Assembly (NCBI GenBank): GCA_003260075.1
Contig: QLIY01000459.1
Coordinates: 1 to 64,000 of the forward strand
Origin: Phallusia mammillata
Lineage: Eukaryota > Chordata > Ascidiacea > Phlebobranchia > Ascidiidae
DNA length: 64,000 bases
Direction: 5' to 3'
Below, in pieces: positions 13,238 to 26,056 of the stretch. Every line of letters starts with the position of its first letter. Positions within the stretch are counted from its first letter, which is position 1. The notes beneath the pieces were generated by a model, which saw nothing but the letters and a program-made list of their open reading frames with translations, did not search any database and was not told where the DNA came from. Made by a program: the position numbers and the translations under genes.

Positions 13238-16084
13238 TACTATCATTTGTCATAGTGAGTAGCACATTCGCACATTTTTAGTTAACGAATTGAAATAGGT
13301 TTATCGTTTCGGCGAAAAAGTATTTGAATCGTGACAGGTTTTGGTATCAATTGAGCCCCCCCTCCTTTCTTTCTAAAGTTCCACCTCGTAAGAGTTCTTC
13401 TCATACGAGCGTGCAGACTTCACTGATTTACATAGTAAGAAAAATAGGCACGTATTGCATGCATTCGTAATTAACACGACTGTTATCATATGTTGACCCC
13501 CATGTTGGGTGAAGCTTCTATAATGTAAGAATGTAAATTACAGAAGTGTGCGAAATACCGATAGGTGACGTAAAGAGCATTACAGAATATTTAAAAGCGA
13601 AGTTGTGTGTAATTGCTGACGGTTGCGGCTATTAGCTTTGGGGTGAGGTTTTATAATAAAAATAACAATAAGACTAATTTTAAAAAAGTCACAAAGTATT
13701 TATATTGTAAAATACATAGTGAACGTAATTTATTTATTATTATCAAAAAACATTTTGACAACATTCAAACTCTCTGGCAGTTTTTGTTTTAAAGTTTTGC
13801 GGGAACTTTTTAGTTTATTGTGCGATGTAGTATGGGCAAGATGCGACCGAATACTATGTGCAGTTGGCGGCGAATTCAATAAAACCTTGCGAATGACCAT
13901 TCTAACCAACTCCTACATGGGGAATCCCCCAGATCGTGACGAGCAAAACTTTAAAATTCGAACCGAGCTCATCACGTGACCGGAGTTCGTGCCCAGACCA
14001 CGTGACAAATGGGTTTGTATCGATTTAGTTTAAAAACGTCCGATCGGCGAAAAAGCGCCCTTCGCCACCATCTCATCCGATTTTGTCCAGGTCGGGCTCG
14101 TGATAAAAATACGTCATTGTGAGGAAATTTGGTTGCCTAGCAACTGATTGTGCTGTAGCAGTGCTAACAAACATTTAATTTGAACATGAAAGAGGTTGCG
14201 GGTCGTAAACGTGCGATGAACGAGGTCCGACATAATTGTGCGTGCGTTGCGAACATCCCAAGGTCACAACAAGGTCATGTGTGTCGCGAAGGTCGAAAAC
14301 CAAGGTTTTTTTGAAAAAGGCTAAACTTTTTATGTTGGACACAGTAAGAAAGTATATATTGGCTTGTGGCCCAGTTTGTAATCAGAAAATTTCGTAACAA
14401 ATGATCAGCTGTACTTTGTCATTAGGCCTTATACCTTAGAAACAATAGTTGCAAACTTGTTTTTCGCGGCACATTTGGAAACAAATCACGACACACGCGG
14501 TTGTGACGTAACAACAAATGCTACAAGTGGGCAAAGACAATGAGTGTTTTATTATCATTATTATCAGCTGACTAGTATTGCTGTAAACATCGCAAGAGTT
14601 TGGCAAACTCATTGCGCAGTCACAACCCTCCTTATTCACGCATTGTGACGTCACAGATGGTATTGCGACGCAACAGAAGGTCGCTTGTTGTCGAAGAACG
14701 CGGAAATTGTTGGAGTCTACATGGCTTCCGTGTTTCACCTCGGCAGTATTTCGGATCGAGACAGAGTTGAGGTTGGAAAAGGCACAGAACGGAGAGAGTT
14801 GGGCTGTGAGAAAGTTTTTGCTTCCAATGTGTGCGGTTTGCGATTGTGAGGTAACAATTGAGCGCGCCTTTTGTTTATGTGGCAACGTTTTGTGGTTCCG
14901 GTTTTGACGAAACAATCAGTTTAAACAAGACGTTTTAGAATCAATGAATTGTAACCTTAACATAACACAGGGACTTTAAAATAGATTAAACACAATGTAA
15001 ATAACATAAAATGTCTAAATTGAGTTGTGATTCATAAACGCCATGGCGGAAGTATAGCGATGCATTGAAGCCACGTGCTTGTGACGTAGTTGAACCTTGA
15101 ATTATTGAGTAAGTCCCATTATGTCTCATTAATTCGTGATATGAAGCTGCGTCGGTATCATGTGAATTTGTGTATCATGTGAATTTGCATGTGTTTCTTG
15201 TCTGTTGTATCAAATAAATAATGCACGACTTTAAGAACCTTCAATGCGACTTTATCGTTCAAGGTTGAAATAAGGATTTGTTTGGATACAGAGCAATTTA
15301 GCTTAAGTTGTATTGTGGCTTACAGCGTATACACTTGATATTAAGACGCCTTTTTTGCACGTTTTGTCGCAGCACTTGTGTGTTATAAAGTGTTAAGAAT
15401 TCATGCTACAAAACGTGATGTTTGAAATTAATTAACCTAACATATGTGGTGGGTAATGAGTTGGGATGTTTGTTGAAAATTTAGCATTTTTCCCTGAAGT
15501 CACCGTTACAAAGTTTTGCTTTAAGATGGGCTTATACAAAGTTATGTACTTTTAAAGAAAAGTAGAATAACTTGCCGCCTGGGCTGGTATGTAGTAAATA
15601 AATATTACTGCAGAAGTTTCAACTTACATTTTGTCAATTTCCAAAACACAGGCGCTCAAAAGCCAAGTGACAGTTTAGTTGCAAAGACCAATTGCTCTAT
15701 ATCCTGTGATTTCAAAAGCCCGTATGATTAATCTTCTGCTGCAGATTAAGCTCAGATAATCCATCTCAAAGCTAATAGACTTTACAGCGTTATCTGCTAC
15801 TTACGTTTCTGTTAGGCGAAGCGGAAAAATGTCTTGTTGGCGGCGAAAAAGCCCACAGTGATGAATAAGTGCTGTGGTTTCGCTAAGCAATAAAACAATA
15901 GGCGAAAGAAATGGTTGTTTGCAGTTGTTAATTAATTAACAGACGCTTATCAGGAAGTAAGACTTTGGGAGGAGTAGATTAAGTTTTTGCCCGCACAGAC
16001 TCCAGTGTTAATGTATGCGGAAGTTTACCAGCTAGACACGCGACAGGAAACTAACAGCTTTGTCAGCAACTGAATATTCTTCCT

Positions 16085-16137
16085 TGTATTTTGCAGCATT
16101 ACTAGTTATTTCAATAAATTTGCATTATAGACACAAA
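16085..16137 (+). promoter_or_regulatory. Splice or spliced-leader acceptor and short 5' UTR of larp6
   Basis: A pyrimidine-rich stretch ending in TTTTGCAG lies about 43 nt before the first ATG of larp6. No matching donor exon is evident upstream. Ascidian mRNAs are often trans-spliced to a short leader, so this may be a trans-splice acceptor. That is inference; an ordinary 5' UTR intron is the alternative. Confidence 0.4.
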
Positions 16138-19100
16138 ATGCAAACTGCATACCCGCAGCACTTCATATGCAATGTGACGTCAGGGGATCATTACGTCACC
16201 GGCGTACCACCCGCAGTGATGACGTCATATCCTCCTATGGAATATGGGGTTTCCCCGGCATTGTTACAAGATGTGACGCAACAAAACGCTATGATGCCTG
16301 TGTTCGTAAAAGTGGGTGAAAATCTGGTGCTGTCCCAGGGAAATCCCCACATGCTACCCCAGTTTGCTCCAACTCCAGGGGTGCAACCTATTCAGTACGT
16401 CACCATGCCATCGACGCTTGCACCCCTATCTGCGTTTCCACCGCCCCCAGTAAAACCGAACAGCGACCCCGCGTGTCAGCTCGAACATTTACAAGGGCGC
16501 CACCTAGCGATGTCGGAAGTGAATCAGATGCTCCCTCCAGTGGAGATGAGATCGATCCTGATCCCGCGGAGGAGAAGCGGACAGAGAGGCGGTGAGTTCC
16601 CATGGTGATGCCAGCCGCGTTTAAGCGCACATAGAAATCATATGTCTAGATTTCAAGCCTTGATCGTTTTGTGATATACTTTTCAAACATGAAATTACAA
16701 TTTGAAAAGCAAATCCCTTTGGTAAAATTCCTTTTAATGTTTGTGATTGTGATTTCTACTGTCGTGCCACTGCAAGCACCTTAAATGTATGCGAATTTCG
16801 TTTTAGTTCCTCAACAACCTTCCCGTTTCGCTCCACCAGGGGGCGCAACCTGCGAACGCATATTGCGTGGTAACAACGTTGCTGTGCGACGAACCAGCCA
16901 ATCGTTCGACGACGATCAGCAAAGTTTGGGTGAGTTGTGATTTGTGTGTTACAGATCGGTTTTGTAAATTTTAGTTATGAAGACAATAAAACATGCAAAG
17001 CTTTATTGGTTGAACGAAAATTCATTGAAATGCTTCGACCATTGCAAAAAAGTTAAGTAAGCTAAATCTAAAACCTAAATATCTCACTGTAATTAAATAA
17101 ATGCGAAGTGTGAAAATTCTTGTAAATTTACAGATATCGGATTTTTTAACATGTTTAGGAAAAAACGATTTTTTTTCACCCAGGCACCCCAAGCCCCATC
17201 AAGAAACCCGCTCCCTTTTATTGTGACGTCATAAACAACCCACCTACGTCATCGTCGCCTGACGCGCGAACGTTGCAGAAGATCTCCGATGTTCTGGAAT
17301 ATTACTTTTCCGACGATTGTCTGTCGAAGAACGCTTATCTTCTCAAACAGGTGAGTGACCTTTGTGACGTCACAGTGCAAGCGCGCAGTGACAAACCTGA
17401 AAGAATTTTGCTTTCTAATGAATTATGTATTCAATTGATTTAAGTGCTTCGGCTTCCCGTGCAAGAGTCGTTTAAAGTTGAAGATTTCGCCCACGCAAAT
17501 TGAAGCTTCCGCGTCAAAACAATCTTATATTGCCGTTTTGTTTATTTGTTGTTGTAAACCTTTGATTAAACGTCATAATACACCGACACAAACTTCCTTA
17601 AATACTGCTGTTGTTTAGTTTCAAACCAACTTGGAATAACATTTGTGTTATTTTAACTTGTAGATTTCACAGCAAGAAAACGGTTTTGTCAGCCTGCGAC
17701 GAATTGCCGCCCTCAAGCGGATAAAATCACTGACGCGAGATATCCGCACAGTGGCGCACTGCGCTCGCCAATCGCGAAAACTCGAAATGAGCGAAGATGG
17801 AACAATGGTAAGACTCAAAAATTCGCCAAAAAACGGGGTCACCAATACTAAGTTAAATATATAATATTTCAATTAAACATAAACTTCTATGACGTCATAA
17901 ACGCATTATTGTGACGTTTCAGATTCGTCGCGTGCAGCCGCTTCCCAACAATATGGAACCTCCCCGTTTTATACGAACCGTGATCGCCATCAACTTGCCG
18001 CTCGAAAACCCGACAATCGAAAGTGTGACGTCACTATTCGCTTCGTTCGGTGATCTGACGCAAGTTCGCGTCCTGAAACCGGGAAAGCCCCTGCCATCCT
18101 ACCTCAGGGATTACACAGCAGTGAGTTTGGATTTAGATTAAAATGAGCGATAAAATAATACAACAGGAAAAAAGCCTGTTATGTTATGTTGTGTATTTTT
18201 GCAATATATGCGGTTTATCTATTACCACAAGACAGGGCAATGATGATTTTTAGGCAGTTTAAAGCGCTAAATTTCTGTACACCATAAGCTTGAAAACATT
18301 TATTTCAAATAAACCTAATCTTTTACAAACACAAATTTAATAAATAAGCTGTTGCTGCCAGGCATAGTATTAAGTTTATAGAGCTCTTCTGGCAAATGTA
18401 TTTTTATGATGACGTTTCGACGTCCTATACAGGTCGTCTTCATCAGGGTAAATAACACTGAATGCGACTAGAACTTTAATGCGCAACACGTGTCTTCTCT
18501 GTTTAATAAGTACCACATATTCTTTCACTCACGCCATATACTAAATATACGTCAATTATTAGTATTTTGAAAACATTATCGTTTTTTTCCAACTCACTAA
18601 TTCATTGGCAAGCTGAAAATTATGGCCGTGGCAACCGTAAACCGCACAAAACTGAAATAATAATGAAACACACTAACTAAAACCTTTGTTTTCATGTCAA
18701 ACGCGAAGCTTACGACTTTAAGTGACGTCATACACGATTCGATTATTCCGCAAATTTAGCCGATTCGAGGCATCTCTAGTTTAAATCTGTTATCTTTCTT
18801 ATTTAGGACAGATATATTTCTCTAGCATCGTAAGTGTTTGCAAAAAAGTTACAATGAAACAAAAGATTTAACCGACCTTTGTGTTTTAGTGGGTTCCTGA
18901 TCTTGGTCAAAACCCTTGTGCAATGGTGGAGTTTGAAAGTCAAGATGAGGCGCAGCGTGCTTGCAGAGAAATCAACATGAACCATAGAAAGTTTAATAGC
19001 CTCAGGGTGGCGCTATTGAAACCAGGTGCAAGGCTGCGAAGAACGCTCTACAGAAAATACAAAGGTATGGAAGTATTGTTTATTGTATACTTATGTAGTG

Positions 19101-20510
19101 TTTCATGTCCAGCATACGTTTTTCGGGCAATAACAATATATTACGATTACTCACATAATCAATTTATCCTGAAAGTAACTGTCATTTCGGTACTTGCATT
19201 AAACCAGGTAGTCGGCAACCCGTGGTACGCGTATATTCAGTTTGCTATGACGTAACATTCAGTTTGTATAGTCCTAAAACCAAGCTTCCACGCACTCTCC
19301 TGCTTTCTGATTATACTGGTATCAAATCAACTGGTACAAACCACTTTTACACTAAAAAATGTTGGCAAGCAATGTCATTACCATTTTAAAAAAGCTAATT
19401 GGCACGTTTAAAAGGGTGCTACCAAGCATTTTGTGTTTAAAAAACACAAAACAAGCATTAACTTTTACATTTTCAAATAGGTAATTCTGATTTTGAACTA
19501 TTCACACTTTATTAACTTTATGCTTAACAGCAAAAAACCTAGGAAAGCGATAAAAAATCATTTTTGCAGCTGGAGTAAAAAAAAAAAAAAACACTTGACT
19601 AAGCAATGTCAAATACCTTTAAAGCTTTAAGCTTGTAAAACTCCTTACATCGTATCTATGCAAAACACTTCCACCACCAAAGCTTATGAAACCTCAGACT
19701 GCATGTAATCTCCTCCTTCTCTGTTACCACTGGAATTCTTATCTCAATGCCCACAGCAGCTTATCAACGGAAAGGCACTTTTAAGTTGCAACGCACGCGC
19801 TTTTTCTTGTTGCGCACGTTTATTATTTTCTGCCTATTGCTGCTTCTATATCGTAACTGTGATTTCACTCAAATCAGATAAAGCATAACAATGAGCTATG
19901 ATGGTCGATTGTTAAAAGCTTTTTTAAACTTGTTCATTGTTTATACACACCTTTAACAAATCTTTCTGCTGAATATAGTATCGATTAAAAAAGGCCAATG
20001 TCCTTCAGTACGAAAACATTTTGATTCATTTTTTCAGACGATGAAGTCGAAAAATTAGACGAAAACCAAAATTCACCACAAAACTCCACAAACTACCACG
20101 CCGATGACGTGCCACTGGAACAGATGACGCAAATCACTATCACCAAGGCAACCGACCAGTCACGTGACTACGACGCTAGCGGATCCGGTTCGGATTCCGA
20201 CGTCGGTGATGCGGAACGGAAACGGTTCGTTGGGAACCGGATAATTTCGGACAGCGGCTTCAGTCAGTCGAGCGGGGACGAACAAGAAAAATCAACGAGG
20301 TTTCATCGAAACGCGCGCAGATCAAGTCGACCCGCCATTAACTGTGATGTTGATTCCTCTGACAGCGGTGACGTCACCAGTGTGATGACGTCACGACCAC
20401 GTAAGACCACTAGAGGTCTTGTTTCCGTGGGAGTCATCCGGAACCCCCTGGGACCCAAGGACAACACCACGAAGGGATTTTGTCCCGGATTTCGAAAGTG
20501 CCTTGTCTAA
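16138..20510 (+). CDS. larp6: La-related protein 6 (LARP6/Acheron-like) RNA-binding protein, 7 coding exons
   Basis: Coding exons: 16138-16591, 16807-16929, 17184-17350, 17664-17807, 17923-18120, 18890-19064, 20038-20510. All junctions are GT-AG and stay in frame, giving 577 aa (human LARP6 is about 490). Residues 1-215 are Pro/Gln-rich and low complexity. The La motif spans about 221-310 (TLQKISDVLEYYFSDD, then NGFVSLRRIAALKRIKSL). The RRM follows at about 312-410, with an RNP2-like strand TVIAINLP and an RNP1-like CAMVEFES. An acidic Ser/Asp-rich linker follows, and residues 552-568 (GVIRNPLGPKDNTTKGF) match the SUZ-C motif that ends LARP6 proteins. The La motif, RRM and SUZ-C order distinguishes it from La/LARP7/LARP1/LARP4. 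The family binds stem-loops in target mRNAs, classically collagen mRNA 5' UTRs, and acts in translation control; the target here is not visible. ATG 16138 is chosen because an acceptor (ttttgcag, ending about 16095) lies just upstream and the in-frame extension lies across it. Confidence 0.92.
18347..18475 (+). repeat. Dispersed repeat with hammerhead-like core (family 2), in larp6 intron 5
   Basis: Begins GCTGTTGCTGCCAGGCATAG. On its minus strand it carries CTGATGA (18440-18446), a perfect 7-bp hairpin interrupted by A-A (GACG-CCT / AGG-CGTC) and GAAACGTC (18411-18418). There is no stem III hairpin. Copies occur at 51192-51290 and, degenerate, at 63590-63660. Confidence 0.6.
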
Positions 20511-20894
20511 CCCGTGCATCTACTTGCCGCCATTTTGTCTGACACTTTTACTTTTTTCGTGGTGTTATTTTGAAGTTTTTACTGGCCAACTGGCCCTGTT
20601 ACAAATCTTTTTTCTGGCTTTATTCTAAGTTCAAGGTAGCTTCTAAAAAACATTATTTTAAGCTCTGCCTCATATCAATTTTCTTTACCTGCTAAAAAAC
20701 CCCAAGCATTAATCGGCTAATCATAGTTTCGTTTGTATTATTTTGATGCTTTCGATATGCAAATTGTTTTCCTCAAAAGTATTGAGTTGACGTGAACCAA
20801 GTATTGCTGTGTGCGTATTCAAGATATTGCAAGAGGTTGCAAATAAGAGACAAACTTTTTATGTCTCGATATTTTTTTCAATCATGTTGCTTTT

Positions 20895-20900
20895 AATAAA
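20895..20900 (+). terminator. Candidate poly(A) signal of larp6
   Basis: AATAAA on the plus strand, 385 nt after the larp6 stop codon. I saw no AATAAA nearer the stop on this strand. Confidence 0.45.
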
Positions 20901-21491
20901 TTTTCCTTCAAATCAACAAAATTGTGTTTTTTGAAGAATGGCCTTGGTGCTCTATGGAGTCATGGAACTTCTAACAACCTGCAAATCTGACTAAAACTGT
21001 CGAATAATGACATAAATGGTGTTTTTTAATTACACTGTTGTCACACGAAGATTCAAAAATAATTCTCTTAATAATTGTATTAATTACAATTGTAATGTAG
21101 GTAAAGGGACACAAGAAAAATGGAACTAATACATAATTGTCATGTTTATTCTTCATAATGTACAGGTAAATATCAAAAACATGTCATGGATAAAGTTAAA
21201 ATTTTGACAAAACTTAAGCAAAAATTATTGTTGAAATGATAATTATAAACACAAAATTCTTTTGAAATAATATATTTGATTTTTGGTCAATTTAGAATTT
21301 AGATGATAACAACAAAACATTATTAGTGCGGCAGTTATACAGTACTGTGAAAGCAAGCTGAAATGGTTAACTTGTAGTACGAACTCTTCAAAAACAAAGT
21401 ATAGAATTAATAACACACAAAGGACAGTTGTGTTCAAATTAATTTTGCAAATACAGTGTGAAACACAGAAGGATATACAAATTTTCATTAG

Positions 21492-21497
21492 TTTATT
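21492..21497 (-). terminator. Candidate poly(A) signal of hgd
   Basis: AATAAA on the minus strand about 680 nt after the hgd stop. A second candidate lies at 21145-21150. Either leaves only a few hundred bases between the convergent hgd and larp6 transcripts. Confidence 0.3.
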
Positions 21498-22178
21498 GCT
21501 ATGTACAAGCTGTGTGTGTATGAAACAGATTGTGGGTTTGTACCTCAGAAAAGTACAAGTCCGGTTTCTTTAATTCTTTTTGTTTTGACAAATATGTTGC
21601 AAATGTTTTAATTTAACACAAAGCAAAAGTCACTAATATAAATTCTTTTTTTATCATGATTGATTTTCGGTTAACTGTTAAAAATTAGCCAAAACCTGAT
21701 TTGAGATATAAAAGTTTGTGTAAAATCAGACGAAAAAATGTGCAGTCCATACAATACCCTGGTATGAAACATGGTTCACAACAGGCATTTAATTGGTTGC
21801 AACAATTTGGTACATACAGGTTCTACAATTCACAGTCAGACACAAACACACAAAAATCTGATAATTGGGTGGTAATAAATTCAAATAAAGTATTAGGATT
21901 TGATTTTGTTTTCCAAAATAGTAACAAAATATTAACTCATTGATAACATGCTACTGGAAAACTAAATGTGGTTCTAAACTTGTGGGTAATTACTGGGTAA
22001 AGATCATCATATGTTAGTTCCATAAGTTGGTAGGTTTAAAATTTATCTTTCTCAACGGTAACAATAATAAAAGGTTAAGAACCACTGCACTAAACCGAAA
22101 AATATTTTAAGATTAAAATCGGTAAACTTTGTGACAGAACAAAATACTCTGAGGTTTTGAGGAACATTTTATATAATC

Positions 22179-23492
22179 TTAAACTGTCAGTTCATCAAAG
22201 TTGTCTTGTAGACCCTGCCAACATTTGTAATATTCTTCATCAACACATTCACACATTTCATTTCCCCATTTAGTGACGGCCATACTGAACGAAGATTCAA
22301 ACATAAATGCTTGGGAACCTTTGCCGATAAATTCTGGAACCAAATCAGCCTTGGAAGCCGCATTAAAGCAAGCTGCATCTGGGCCGTGAGGTGTCATCAT
22401 GCTGTGAAGTGTGGCGCTGCCTGGCTTGCTGCCAACTTTGGCTTCATATGATCCTTTAATCACGCCCATGAACTCACTCATGCAATTTCTGTGATAGTAA
22501 GGTGGCCGGAAAGTATGTTCATGCACAGACCAGCGTGGAGGAAATATCACGAAATCAGCAATGGCCACTCCAGGCCGTGTAGTTTGAGCTGTGAGAACTG
22601 TAAATATAGAAGGGTCGGGGTGATCATATCGGACGGCGTTGATAACCATAAACTTATCAAGATCATATTTATAAGGGGCATAGTTGCCATGCCAGGCTAC
22701 CACATCAAAAGGCGAGTGGTCTTGCTGGGCTGCGAACAGTTTTCCTTGGAATTTGGAGACAATTGTAAATTCACCGAGTACTTTCTCAAAACAAGCCACT
22801 GGAGTTAGGAAGTCTCTTGGGTTGGCAAGGCCGTTTGCTCCGATTGGACCCAAGTCTGGCAAAACAAAATGTGTGCCGAATATTTCCAGAATATATCCAC
22901 GACTAGGACCTTTCACATTCACATGAAATCTCATCCCTTGTTGTACGACGCAAATCTCATTTGGTTCAACTTCCATAATTCCAAACTCTGTTTTCACTGT
23001 GAGTTTTCCTTGTTGTGGAACAATCAAATAATCGCCATCAGAATTATACATCACTTTGTTTTTCATTCCAACATTGCATGCATAAATGTGAATAGCGACT
23101 CCATTTCTTGTCCTCGCATCCCCTGCTCCACAAACAGTCGACATTCCATCTACAAAATCCTTTTCCTCGTCAGGAATAGGGAAAGGATTCCACCGTAACT
23201 GGTTTGGATTTGGTTCATCATCATCCCAGTTGTGCGTGATTCCTCCTTTTTGCACAGCTTGCTTGTATGGTTTGAACGGGAGATGTTTGGCTGAGGGCAG
23301 GATTCTGTACAACCAGCTGCGTTCGTTGGATGTCCGAGGGCATGTGAAAGCAGAACCTGATAACTGCTCGGCATAGAGGCCATGTGGACATGTCTGGGGG
23401 CTGTTCTGACCTTCAGGCAAAGCGTTTGGACAACGAGGGTCAGAGCTGGCAAACTCGTTTCCAAAACCCGTCAAGTATTTGAGACTACTCAT
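22179..23492 (-). CDS. hgd: Homogentisate 1,2-dioxygenase, single coding exon
   Basis: 437 aa (human HGD is 445). The enzyme opens the homogentisate ring to maleylacetoacetate in tyrosine/phenylalanine breakdown, using Fe(II) and O2. The N-terminus [20 protein letters not shown] is the family signature. The iron ligands are visible: His334 in [12 protein letters not shown], Glu340 in the same motif and His369 in MTPHGPDA. His291 in YDHPDPSIF matches the catalytic histidine. The open frame continues 33 codons upstream, but an acceptor (TTATTTTCCAG) ends at 23515, so translation starts at ATG 23492. The whole coding region is one uninterrupted exon, unlike the many-exon vertebrate gene. It converges on larp6 (stops about 1.67 kb apart). 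No frameshift or missing catalytic residue is seen. Confidence 0.97.
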   Translation of the reverse strand: MSSLKYLTGFGNEFASSDPRCPNALPEGQNSPQTCPHGLYAEQLSGSAFTCPRTSNERSWLYRILPSAKHLPFKPYKQAVQKGGITHNWDDDEPNPNQLRWNPFPIPDEEKDFVDGMSTVCGAGDARTRNGVAIHIYACNVGMKNKVMYNSDGDYLIVPQQGKLTVKTEFGIMEVEPNEICVVQQGMRFHVNVKGPSRGYILEIFGTHFVLPDLGPIGANGLANPRDFLTPVACFEKVLGEFTIVSKFQGKLFAAQQDHSPFDVVAWHGNYAPYKYDLDKFMVINAVRYDHPDPSIFTVLTAQTTRPGVAIADFVIFPPRWSVHEHTFRPPYYHRNCMSEFMGVIKGSYEAKVGSKPGSATLHSMMTPHGPDAACFNAASKADLVPEFIGKGSQAFMFESSFSMAVTKWGNEMCECVDEEYYKCWQGLQDNFDELTV

Positions 23493-23824
23493 TTTTTCAA
23501 AAACTTGTAAACACCTGGAAAATAAAAAGACAATAAAGTTGACACATGTTTTATGAAGTGTTTGAACAATGTTTACTGACAAGCTGAACAAGCTAATTTG
23601 AAAATGTCTGATGTGGACAAATTAGAAATAGTACAGGTCATCTTGTTTAACCTATTGAAACTTTAAAAACATATTTTATGTTGACTGTTTTGCTTGGACT
23701 AAATTTACAAGATTGTTAATAACTTAACCAGCAACACTGAAATGAACTGTTATTGACAAAAATAGTAAACTGCTGTGATATAAATGAAGGAAAGCCCAAA
23801 CAATACTAAAAACTTCATAAAAAT

Positions 23825-24060
23825 CCAGTCTGCAGAGCATGGCAGTTCCCGACGAGATCTCGCGCGTGCAGGACCTACGTGTCCCTCGTGCGTGCGTGCA
23901 CGACACGTAAGTTCGCGTGCAAGGGCAAGTTCAGCAGGCGCAAAGCAAGTAAATGAGGTTAAAACAGTACAATTTTCGCGTGCAACCCCAAAAAATGGGC
24001 GTGCAAATTTTTTTTTTCATAAAATAATCGCGCGTGCAGCTGCCACACTGTGCAGACTGG
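23825..24060. mobile_element. MITE with CCAGTCTGCA ends and perfect 8-bp TSD, in hgd intron 1
   Basis: Starts CCAGTCTGCAGAG, ends TGTGCAGACTGG, flanked by ATAAAAAT on both sides (23817-23824, 24061-24068). Interior is rich in GCGTGCA motifs. A related, rearranged sequence with CCAGTCTGCA repeats lies at 42580-42910. Confidence 0.8.
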
Positions 24061-24207
24061 ATAAAAATAACAAGATTTTCACAGCACACTGACTGATTTG
24101 TCAAATAACATATACTAGACTAGACTAAACAAAGCCGACATTACTAAACATAGCCAAACAACAACACAATATTAACAAGAATCTTAAGAGTTTTTACTTG
24201 CACATAC

Positions 24208-24290
24208 CTGCTCCAAATCAGCAAAATTCTCAAAGAAACCAGTTCTAATTTAGCCACAAAGATATGCTCACTTTTCTGACCTGGTATTGC
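24208..24290 (-). other. hgd: Likely non-coding 5' exon of hgd
   Basis: On the minus strand a good donor (GGAGCAG followed by GTATGTG) ends at 24208. The roughly 80 nt before it contain no ATG. Joined to the acceptor at 23515 it would give a 5' UTR exon and an intron of about 690 nt. The upstream limit is a guess; an inverted CCAAT box lies at 24315-24320. A spliced-leader acceptor at 23515 is the alternative. Confidence 0.45.
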
Positions 24291-24292
24291 GA

Positions 24293-24320
24293 CACGTGAG
24301 GAATACCGTGCGTTGATTGG
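24293..24320 (-). promoter_or_regulatory. Candidate hgd promoter elements (E-box, CCAAT box)
   Basis: CACGTG at 24293-24298, and on the minus strand CAGCCAATCAA (plus-strand ATTGG at 24316-24320). They sit just upstream of the proposed 5' exon. Motif matches only. Confidence 0.3.
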
Positions 24321-25028
24321 CTGAAAAGAAGGCGTGTCGTTTTGGTACGTGACTTGTGAAAAGACAGGGGCGTTGAAAATAATGATCAGCTGACGTACGT
24401 AAATATCAAATTACAGCTCCTGCTTTTTATTGCTGAGTTTTGCGAACGTTTGTCAAATTGCGTTTATGTTATTATTATGCCAACGAGCGCGAAAGCGTGT
24501 CAGTATTGTCAAGACAAAAAAACTAAAAATAGCCTATACAGTTTTTAAATAACTTACATAGAATGGAAAATAATTTGATTAAACCCCCTTGTAGCCTATT
24601 AAGTAGTTTCAAGACCAAAAGTACTTCAACTTACGTTCTTGGGAATGGTTTCTATGAAAGAAAACGCCAAAGTGCACACAAAATGGCCTTCGTAACTTTA
24701 ACATGACACTAATGTGGCGTATGAAATATGCATTATCACACCGCAGTTTTTTAAATAAAAAAGTTGATTCGAAAGATTCTTCAAACAATCTACCTATTCA
24801 CAAATTCCCAGCAAATCTCATGAAGCATGAAGCGTCCACCTTACGTTGTTTTATTTTGTGTTTTGTAATTTAAAACTGGCCAATTCTGACTTTTTAATTT
24901 ATTTGAATTATATATGTAGGAGAAAAAATGAACGTTAAATATTTTTATTTTTTAGATTTTAAACCAACTTTTTTGACTACATTTACATTTATACTCATTA
25001 GAATGCAGAATAAGTCATTTAAATCAAA

Positions 25029-25130
<102 letters not shown>

Positions 25131-25623
25131 AACAGTCTATGTCGCAACGGCAGGAATTTTTATATGCCGACTTGCTGGTAGTCAGTATTAACTAAAAAAC
25201 AATACAACATATAACCTACAGGCCCAGCACTAAGGCTTATCAAGTCGTTGGGTCTACCATAGCGTGGGAACTGCTAACCGCAGATAAAACACTTACGTGA
25301 AATCAACCTTTAATCTCACAAAAGCAACTTAATGTCTATTTGACCAGGCTTTTTCGGGTCGGGTTTGAGTTTAAATAAAACCGGCCTAACTTTGCACTCT
25401 GTCATATTGTGCTGCATTTTCACTCGGTAAATCTTTTGTTCAGACGTGATTGGAAAAAATGGGTACGAGTTTTGGTTCCGATAAAACGGGCCTGACTTAT
25501 CAATATGTAGGCCTTGGTTTCACTTTGTTAAATACAACTTTCGGGTTTTAATTAGGAAAAATCGGCACATGGTATACTATATTTCTGACTTGTACTTTCG
25601 GGTTGGACCTGCTTACATTATAG

Positions 25624-26056
25624 CAGGGGTCACCAACCTTTTTAATGCGAGGGCTACATTAATATCACCAAACAGCTCGAGGGCTACCAGTTAAAAAATT
25701 ATAAAGCATACACAAAAACTAACAAGTATTTGTAAACAAGTGCCCATATTTTAGGATTTGTAGCGCGTATAATCATTGCCCTGCTCACAAAACCAGGGTT
25801 TCATGTGATTCCTGTGATACAACATTTTCTGGTTTACTAAAAAAAGTCAATTGTTATGAACGTCGCCCAACTTTGTAGTAAGTGGCCGTGGTTAGAAGTT
25901 TAGAACATTAAATATTTCAACAAAAATCAACATAAGACGCGGCATGTTTTTGCAAACCACAAATGCATCTTGCTATTTTAGAATTAGTCCAACGGACGAC
26001 TTAAAAGGGGCAAACGGGCGACAAGGTGCCCGCGGGCATAGAGTTTGTGACCCCTG
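25624..26056. mobile_element. hAT-like MITE with 6/8 TSD match
   Basis: Ends CAGGGGTCACCAACC and GTTTGTGACCCCTG; flanks CATTATAG and ATTTATAG. Intergenic between hgd and oxsr1. Confidence 0.75.

Larger units (their letters stand above)
11260..16084. other. No gene supported upstream of larp6
   Basis: Holds the 98-nt poly-C run, the tRNA-like retroposon and one degenerate MITE. A 159-codon minus-strand frame (14436-14915) has no recognisable domain and is listed as rejected. Confidence 0.5.

Noticed and set aside
14436-14915. 159-codon minus-strand open frame upstream of larp6
   Set aside because: No recognisable domain, no splice context and no codon signature. Composition looks like translated intergenic DNA.
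22187-23464. Other-frame open frames over the hgd exon
   Set aside because: Shadows of the hgd coding sequence with no homology or splice signals of their own.
23493-23591. 33-codon N-terminal extension of HGD
   Set aside because: A splice acceptor ends at 23515 within it and the family start MSSLKYL follows, so the extension is intron plus 5' UTR.
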